Positions 56,286 to 64,000 of a DNA stretch of 64,000 nt are shown in pieces; positions within the stretch are counted from its first letter, which is position 1; every line of letters begins with the position of its first letter. The notes under the pieces were generated by a model. The model worked only from the letters and a program-made list of their open reading frames with translations, did no database searches and was not told the DNA's origin. The translations under genes and the position numbers were made by a program. This DNA is from Sciurus carolinensis (lineage: Eukaryota > Chordata > Mammalia > Rodentia > Sciuridae). The stretch covers positions 55,005,268 to 55,069,267 of the forward strand of contig NC_062213.1 of NCBI RefSeq assembly GCF_902686445.1, given 5' to 3'.

Positions 56286-57930
56286 CAGTTGCAAACAAAA
56301 TAAGTGCATTACTATATTCAATTTACAGGTGAGGAGATTTAAGCTTAAAGATTAAAGTATGCAAAATGCTTAACAGCCCCATAACCCAGTTCTCCATGAC
56401 TGGGAGCTATTATTAGCATCATAATTATTGTTAAATACCCTGCCCTGGTTGCATACTTTCTTGTGTGCAGGAGAGATGCCAGGTGAGCTGTATTTTCTTC
56501 GCCAATTAGAAGTGGTTTCTTTTGCTCTCCCTCCCATTCATATCGTCAGAGTCAAAAAATAATTGGTCTGATATTGCAGTTCACACTGGAGGTTGTTACC
56601 TTCTGTTTTGTTTCCTGCCCACACACATAACTATAGCGATCCACACAGTCAAGTAAAACACCAAAAGCAGCAATAATCCATCCACGAATGGCATCATCCC
56701 TGAGCATAAATTCAGTTCCTGTGAGAGAACGCCCCTTGGGCAGAAAGAAGGCTTTGCACTTTGCCTCCTACTGTATGTTCAGAAATGGGAATAACTTCTC
56801 CTTCACAGTAAATATGTCTGCTTCCTTTTGACCTCAATTCCAGTGACATTGGAAACAGTTTCAGGGATCCTATGTGAGCAGGACTAAAAGTCTCCATAAC
56901 CCATTGAACTTCTCTCCTACGATTAATAGGTTACAGTATTTTTTGGCTTTCTTAGGTCATCACCCCGATGTTAGTGAGGGTTCTGGCCTTTGGTAAATCT
57001 TTATTTTCTAGATATTAAAATCTACTTGTTGTACAAGTACATAGGCAACAGCCTGCTCCCAGATGGGTTTACTGTTTAATGAAACCTCTTAGCTAATATA
57101 TCTACCGCTGGAAGGTAGTTTAAGACAGATGTTCAAAGTGGCTTTCTTTTTTTAAGATCAGAACTCCCCAGGAGTGAGCTTCCAGTAGGCTGCTTCCCTG
57201 TGCCTGGGGACACAGCCAGTTGCATTGTGCCAAAGAGAGCCCTTGCTGCCAACTGAGTCATCTCACATCTCTCGGAAATAGCTTTTACTTCAATTTTAGC
57301 CCTCCTTTTCAGAGAACAGATACTCCCCTTGGCTCAGTCAATAGTCATATTTCAAATGTTCCTCTGCTCTGGGTTTTTCTAGAGTAAAAGTCTCCCTTGA
57401 GCACTTACTTCTGTGACTTGAGCTAAATCCATGATTTACTATTCGTTAATTCTTCAGATTTACATGTAGTTGATTTATTTCCTGTCTGTGTTATTTAGTG
57501 GGTTATCTGTGGCCACATTTAAATCTGTAAATAACTTTTCTTCTGACACTCAGCTTACTTTAGCCTTCAGTACATAGGAAATACAAACTTGTTTTAATGT
57601 GGATATAAGTGAATGGAGAGCATTTACTCTCCCCAATTATATCTGCTACTTGGAATTTCATTTGTGGTATAAGGAGTAGAGAGCTGATATTTCTAGAACT
57701 CTTACATCACACATTGTGAGAAATATGCTGAGGGTCATACAAGGTTCTGATTGTACAAGGAAGCAGTTCATATGTCATCTGGAAGAGTGTGCCTCAGAAC
57801 TAGGTGATTGCAGAGTTCTTGGGTATGGGGTAGGAAGACAGCTCTGAGAATGATTTATCTGATCCTATTCCCAGCCCTTACTGGTTGGCCCTTCTGGATA
57901 AGAATTGGAATGAATAGCTAACAGAGAGCA
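56286..57930. other. Intronic sequence without named repeats
   Basis: No exon-like block with flanking AG/GT signals and an open frame stood out in 1.6 kb. Confidence 0.4.
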
Positions 57931-57934
57931 CTTA

Positions 57935-58115
57935 CCATGTGCTGGTTTCCATGCTAGCAACATAATATACAGTATTTCTCTTCATCCTCACAATAACCTT
58001 GTGTGGTGGTTGCCTTCTTGTCTTTTGCAGAAGAGGAAACTGAGGTCTAGAAAGGTCAGGACATTTGTCCTAGGCCACATGAGTGATTTTCATAATAAAA
58101 AGTGGAACCCAGAGC
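57935..58115 (-). mobile_element. MIR SINE
   Basis: 'tttctcttcatcctcacaat', 'aaccttgtgtggtggttgcc', 'cagaagaggaaactgaggtc' and 'tagaaaggtcaggacatttg' match antisense MIR. Confidence 0.78.
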
Positions 58116-59730
58116 TTTCTGACAAAACTGGTTCACCAGATACAACGTTCTACTGCCTCTGGTCTTGAGCCTTATGATATTGTATGGGTATACTATGTTA
58201 TTCTTTCCAAAACTTTCTGGCCCATAGCCAACGTCTGGAATTGACAGCTCAGGAAGTATCATCTCCACATCTTTGTAGAGGAAGAGCTTAAGCTTAGTTC
58301 ATGCAAGTGCTCAAAAAAGAAACCACGTGTTCATTTTGTGAAATAGGAAGCACAGACACTTGAGCTGAGGTGAACACAGTGGAACTGCATGTTCACTTTA
58401 TCTGTTTGGGAGCAGATACTTGCACCATTCTTATTAAAGAAGGGAGAAGTGGAGAGGCCTGAGATTATTCTCAGGTAGCATTAAAAAAAAAGTTTATTTA
58501 AATCTAAAAAAAGCATCAGTAATAACTTGTCATTGAAGTACTACATTACTACATCAGTGTCATCTGTCACTCACAAGGAGACTATGGTTTTTAGAGGAAA
58601 TGCATACATATGGCTAACAAGAACTTCACATCAATCTCCTGTGGCTACGTATAGCCTTTAACTCCATTCCAAATGGAGAGGAAAAGGAGAAAATTCAAAC
58701 TATGCTGTAATATTTTCACAACGCTTACCCCACTTCTGTTTTTTCTTGATTTCACACTGAACCCAACATTTGTTCAGTAAGTTCTTCATATCCCCTGAGA
58801 TTTGAATTATGAAGTAACTATTATCATTATAATATTTTGGCATATCATTGTTGTTTCCTCTACTCCCATTCTGATGTTATAGGATTATACAATTTTCAAA
58901 CCAGTAAGTGATTAAAAACTTATTTTAAAATGCATTTTGACAAATGTAATCTGTTTATTGCAGAGGTCAGGGGAATTTGTCCTGTCCTTACTTAAAATAC
59001 AAAGCACTTAAAACCCCTATAAACTTTATGGGGCGAGCAAGTAAAAAGAAAAAAAAAATGTTTTAGAATTAATCACTGGCAGCTTTGTACCTTCCTCTCC
59101 AATTTCATAGGTCTCCAGATGACCCAGTTCCTACATACCATATCCTGTATTCATTTGCAAATGATCAGTTTCACTCGATTTCCTCAAAGCACCAAAAGGT
59201 GTGACTAACTCAGCATTGCTGTCATCTGCCGTCTTTGGCTGGAGAGACTCAGGACTGCATATGTAAGCTTTTATGTGAATTTATTCTCTGAGGAATGAAG
59301 GGTGATCAGATGACTCTTGAGGCATCTGGTTTCACTGTATCCATTACTGTTAATGTGGCCTCCGCCCACTCCGTCCCTTCACCTCTAACTCGTTGCTCCA
59401 TTGCCCCCGTTGTGGTTGAACATGCTGAAGCTGTTGGGAAACTTTAATGTTGAGGCAGCACTTGTTATAAACCAGAGGCAATAAAACCACAACACAATAA
59501 TTTTTTGTGCTAGGGATAGAATCCAAATAAAATTTTTAATTAAAATTAAAAAGCCAGTAACCAACATAGCTATACCCAAGGGTATACCATACCCTCTGTA
59601 TTCAGCACTTGGGAATTGCAACCAGAATGGACTTATTATTTTTTTTATCTGACACCTTAGGAGAGCTGTGAACCTCTAATTCACACATAATCACTAACAG
59701 CTTGGCTGTGTTTGAGACAAATTTAGTTGG
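58116..59730. other. Intronic sequence without named repeats
   Basis: AT-rich. No gene or clear repeat. Confidence 0.4.
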
Positions 59731-59734
59731 GTGA

Positions 59735-60850
59735 TATTTATTCATTTATATATTCACCAGATGTGTATTGATAGGATACCAGGCACTGTGAGAGATGAGA
59801 ACTTAAGCACAAGCAAATCTCTCTCTGCACCCTCTGGAATCTCCAACTCATGGGTGAAGAAGGCACTGGGTAGCAGGCTCTGTACCTGACTTCAAGCCCT
59901 AGGAAGCAGGGCTTGGTCTGGATCTGGAAGAGTCAGGAACAGGGTACCACATGGCTGAGGGTGGGAGTGGACTGGGAGAAATCACCAGAGCAGAGGAACA
60001 GGAACTTCAGTGCAAGGAAGGCACCAAACAGAGCAGTGTGTTTTTGAGAGCTGCTCATTCCAGGTGGCTGGGGCCTGTTAACATGATGGGTGTGTCTGGA
60101 ATTAATTGGAGAGCAGAGACCAGAACCACTTCACAGAGGGTCTTGTCGGCCATAGTTGGTCTTGTAGAGGACCTTTCTCTCTTGTGGTGGTTCTTTTAGA
60201 ATACCCCCCTGGGCGTGTTGCACAGGTAGAGAACACAAAAAGGAAACCGTGGAAAATAGCTATTAAAGCCTAGTGCAGATTTAAAGTCAAAATTCAGTTG
60301 GATAAGGGTGGGGACATTTGGGAGAGGCAGAGAAGCAAGAAAGGAATGGTGACTTTAAGGATGACACCCAGGAGCCTAACTTGGGTAATGAATAGACAGA
60401 GGTGCCATTGGTGATGACAGTGAATATAGAGGATGGACCAGTTCAAAGGGGAAGATGACCAGTTGTAGATTTATAACAGTGTGAGGCATCAGGGCTGGAG
60501 GTTCCGATGACAGTTGTACAACCCTGTGGTTTGGGGATGCAAGGCAGAGGCTGAGATGCAGGTGGAGGTTTGCAAGTCCTCTGTGTATTTAAAATTGTTG
60601 TGAGGTTGTGATCTGCCTGGGAGAATGTGTGGAATAAAAATTTTTTAAAAACCAGATGAGCCAAGGTGGCAGGCAGGAGAAAAGGGGACGGGAGAGTAAT
60701 ATTAAGTGAGCAGAGTTTTTGACAAGGGCTTGGACACAAAGTGGCAGAAGCCAGCGGCAAAGCAGAGTGAAGTGCTTGATTGAATGGGAGCCCAGTGACA
60801 AAGGAAGTGAAATACAAAGAAAAAGCCCAGAGAGCAGAGGGTTGGGCCTG
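59735..60850 (-). mobile_element. L2 LINE relic, about 1.1 kb
   Basis: Starts with the L2 3' end in antisense ('ttcatttatatattcaccag', 'ccaggcactgtgagagatga', 'accctctggaatctccaact'). It continues through 'gctcattccaggtggctggg', 'cagagggtcttgtcggccat', 'aaggatgacacccaggagcc' and 'gaatagacagaggtgccatt' into ORF-proximal sequence. It is the longest continuous L2 piece here. The 140-codon minus frame at 60,443-60,865 lies in the L2 sense direction but shows no intact reverse-transcriptase motif. Confidence 0.75.
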
Positions 60851-61152
60851 ACTCTTACCTTGCATGTGTCATGGTTGCAGGTAATGGTTCTCTGTTAGCT
60901 TTCAGTTTCTGTCAAATATTAAGACCTACTATGTGGAAAGTGAGTGGGGGTGAGGTGCAGGGAAAGAAGTCAAATCATGAATAAAGCATGATCCTGGATC
61001 CTAAGCTGCTTATAGGATAGACTTGTCATTTCTTGTTTTTCTTTTCCTTTCATTTTTCTCCTTTGTTGACAACAGTACACAGACACTTGGGAACATGGGA
61101 AGAACAGAACAACTTTCTTGGTGCATAAAGTGCTTGGTTCTCCAAAGCAGGC

Positions 61153-61362
61153 TTATCTTTTTTTTTTTTTTGTGGGGGTGGGATACCAGGGATTGAACAC
61201 AGGGACACTCGACCACTGAGCCACATCCCCAGCCCTATTTTGCATTTTATTTAGAGACAGGATCTCACTGAGTTGCTTAACGCCTCACTTTTGCTGAGGC
61301 TGGCTCTGAACTTGCGGTCCTCCTGAACCGCTCGGATTACGGGCATTCCCACAGGCATGTCT
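61153..61362 (-). mobile_element. Dimeric B1-dID SINE (duplication subtype)
   Basis: 'ataccagggattgaacacag', 'ctcgaccactgagccacatc', 'cccagccctattttgcattt', 'agagacaggatctcactgag', 'ttgcttaacgcctcactttt' and 'gctgaggctggctctgaact'. The internal duplication and several CpGs are kept, so it may be one of the younger copies. Confidence 0.93.
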
Positions 61363-61689
61363 CTTATTGTATCCATGAACACATTGAAAGGGAAAGCGAT
61401 ACATGACACATTATTTGACAGCTTGTAAAACCTAAGCTTTTATCCTGGCCATGGGGTCTTTAGAAGATTTGGAACTTTGGACCAATTCTTTTATAGATTA
61501 TGAATGTGTCTTTTGGCTCATTGGATTATTTGAGGTACATTGAGTACAATATCATATCATTTTACTTGTCTTATAAAACTACTTCATTGTTTCATAGACA
61601 AACTGAACTATTTAGCAATGATGGAAATAATAATAGTGTGTGTTTTAGTTGGTATCCTGCCTTTCAGTCCTTAAATATTTTGTCCTTCC

Positions 61690-61810
61690 ATTTTTACTTA
61701 AAGTATAATTACTTCCATTATGTAGATGAGGAAACTGAGATTCAGGGTTAAGATGACTGAGTGGACATAACATGGTTAGCAAGTGGCTGAGCTCCTAGGA
61801 CCCAAAATGA
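61690..61810 (-). mobile_element. MIR SINE fragment
   Basis: 'tatgtagatgaggaaactga', 'gattcagggttaagatgact' and 'tggttagcaagtggctgagc' match antisense MIR. Confidence 0.78.
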
Positions 61811-64000
61811 GGTATTCTGACCTCAAATCCCATGTTCATGCATTTCCTATCTCTTGGTGACTAGTTACTAAAGAAAAATGAGGGGGTGGATGTTTAAGCA
61901 CCAACAGTAGAAACTGTATTGGCTACAATTTCTTTATTTCATGGGCCATAGGTTATTTATGCAAATATATGTGATTAAATTAGACCGGGGGAAAATCTGC
62001 TGTTTCACAAAATGAACATCTTTTTCTTTCATTATCTGTTGTTGGTGCTGATTTTGAAAAAGCATCTGAGTATTAAAAAAATGAGGATTCAGTATTTTAA
62101 ACTGTCAAAAAGTATTGTAGTTAAACTTGCTGTTTGTGATGCAGTGAAAATTTATTTTGTAATGACTATTAGATGTAAGAAGCTTTCAGTGTGTCCGTGT
62201 ATATAAGATGAAAATCAAATTAAATTCAACTTATTGGATTTTCTTTTATAATATTCTTGAATTCTCCAAATATATTGAATAATGCAACTTTCTTTGTCTC
62301 ACCAAAACAGCTATTAGGTTACCCATTTAGTGCCAAAGTCTTAAAGCAATTGTCTTTTTCATAAGAGGTATAAAATGATGCAGGATAAATCTAAAGTTTA
62401 TTTTAGTTTCATACTTTGTATTTTTATTTGACAGTCTAAAATTTTGATTTCCCTAATTTTATTAGTAAAGCAAATTTTAATTATTAACATGCAATAATGT
62501 TGGAATCATGAAATGTACATAGAGTGTTATGGCCATTGGCAAAAGTTTATGATGATGCCATTTTTTATTTCACAAAAAATATCTAGGAGGCTGCTAAATG
62601 GCAATTTCTAGATGAAAGTAATTTCTAGCAAGTAGTAAAGCTCTGGTGCCAATGCTTATCCCTAAATCTCAATTTCAAGCTTCATGGTACCAATTTTACA
62701 TTTTAGCTTCAGTAGGAAAAGTTGAATTCAAAGGGGCTTATGCATTGTGACATTCGGTGATTGGTCTTTTGTTGGTGGTACAGATTTTTTAAAATAACAG
62801 TACATTTATAAATTTTAAAAAGTTTTATAAAATGTTAAGCTTAGTTTTGGTAATTTTCATTACACAGCTTTAGTCCAGTGTAGCTGAGGAATTACAATAT
62901 AGTTATATGAAAATTTAAATAACAATGTAAAGCAATACAGTATTTTATTTGTGATTTTATTGTACTTTATACTAATATATCAGGAAACCCAAATGAAGCA
63001 AAATGAAGATTAATTTGCCCATTTCATGCCTCATGTGTTCCAATTTCATCCAAATGCAAATATGATAATCCAGGGTGTAGAGTTAGACGTCTGTTCAGGT
63101 GATTTGACACTACTATATTTAGTACTCACCAAGAAGAACAATTAAGCTGCATTTCCTACTAATCTTTCCATGATTTCATATTTTAATATCAGGTCCTAGG
63201 AGTTTTCATTTCCTAAATAAGAAGAGTTAAATCTTCTTGATGTCTTTTTTTCTTATTCCTTTTGAATTTTATTCATTTTATGTTCATGTATACTTGACAT
63301 GATAGGACATGTCTAGATTAGTAATGTAATTTGAATACTGTAATTATGTGTACAGTTTGATTGAATAGAGTTATTTTGCATATTGTGTATGTTCTTTCTT
63401 TTAGTGGATTTAGGAATTACATGCTCAATATTTCATTCCTACCCCTATTTATGTTTACCAGCAAGGACACAGGGCAAAATATAAATATTTTATGAACAGA
63501 ATTTGAAAAGATGTGTTTCCTATTCAGTGTTAGGAATTGATATAGCTATCTACTATAACTTTCTTTTATGTGAGAGAGATTGATAAGAAATATAGGGGTG
63601 ATTGAAAGTCAGATGGTGTTGCTTGTAGGACCTTCATTGTTGGCAATGAGGTTAGAAGCCTACTCCTTTGTTTTGCTAAATTAAAAAAAGGTGCTTTGAA
63701 GTAATACTTCATGAATACTCATAAATATTTGTACATATTTGTATAGTGCTAAGAACATTTTTCCTTAGTTTTATGATATTGGTCACTTTGCCTAAAATGT
63801 ATATCTTGAACTTGAACCTTACTGTAAAATGCTTAATATTTCCAAAGAAGAATTGAGACAGAAAGTTTGGAGACTTATTGAAAGAATACAATATGGATAA
63901 CAGCTTTTCAGGCTTTGTGCTGAGCTCTTTGGAAGAGGATTACTAAACACTCTGGTTTTTGAGAAAAACAAAACACTGATATATTAAACTTACACCTAAG
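61811..64000. other. AT-rich intronic sequence
   Basis: 2.2 kb with no recognised repeat, exon or RNA gene. Confidence 0.45.

Larger units (their letters stand above)
53953..64000 (+). other. Beginning of inferred first intron
   Basis: No second exon was found up to the end of the window, so the first intron would be longer than 10 kb. The first 180 bases stay fairly GC-rich; the rest turns AT-rich. It has fewer young SINEs and L1s than the left part of the window (one SINE, no L1), consistent with transcribed DNA downstream of a promoter. Confidence 0.5.

Noticed and set aside
60443..60865. 140-codon minus-strand frame as a gene
   Set aside because: It lies within an L2 relic in the L2 sense direction and shows no intact enzyme motif. 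Any coding character would be L2-derived and dead.
1..64000. CRISPR arrays, operons, ribosome binding sites, prokaryotic mobile elements
   Set aside because: Repeat content, CpG depletion and splice signals show a mammalian nuclear genome; none of these is expected or seen.
1..64000. tRNA, snRNA, Y RNA or 5S genes
   Set aside because: The only tRNA-like A/B box sequences are inside ID-type SINEs. No complete cloverleaf or other small RNA signature was recognised by eye.

Overview
This is a mammalian nuclear genomic window, most likely from a squirrel-family rodent (Sciuridae). Three kinds of repeat point there. Dimeric SINEs join a B1-like (7SL-derived) half to an ID-like (tRNA-derived) half through an A-rich linker, the B1-dID/MEN type. 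Lone ID-type SINEs carry 'gctctaccactgagccac'-like antisense cores. Several L1 3' ends share one recognisable tail. Ancient pan-mammalian repeats (L2, MIR, MLT1/MaLR LTRs, MER2, MER5) fill much of the remainder. The species call is an inference from repeat types recalled, not from a search.

No intact protein-coding exon was found. The open frames are short and are best explained as chance frames in AT-rich DNA or as relics inside L1. From 1 to about 53,000 the window reads as a gene desert. It holds MLT1 LTRs near 1.8 and 5.1 kb, a cluster of L1 3' fragments at 6-8.3 kb, L2 relics, two MER2 DNA transposons (19.6 and 49.0 kb), a transposon nest at 30.7-32.6 kb, and SINEs throughout. A few repeat-free stretches keep isolated CpGs and homeodomain-like or RUNX-like words, and look like candidate conserved elements.

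The one clear gene signal is a CpG island at about 53,280-53,960. It contains GC boxes, a TGACGT (CRE-type) site and a GC-rich candidate first exon on the + strand that ends at a strong splice donor (CCCG|GTAAGT, intron from 53,947). The exon is probably 5' UTR: it has a short upstream frame ending in a start-stop pair, no later ATG before the donor, and a small perfect hairpin. Everything from 53,947 to the end would then be the start of a long first intron, with a (TG)18 tract, MIRs, a roughly 1.1 kb L2 relic and one SINE. I could not identify the gene.

No novel protein-coding system was found. The most notable items are the unidentified CpG-island promoter and its leader structures, a telomere-type hexamer array inside an L1 3' UTR, and a solitary poly(A) insertion flanked by a 16-bp target-site duplication.
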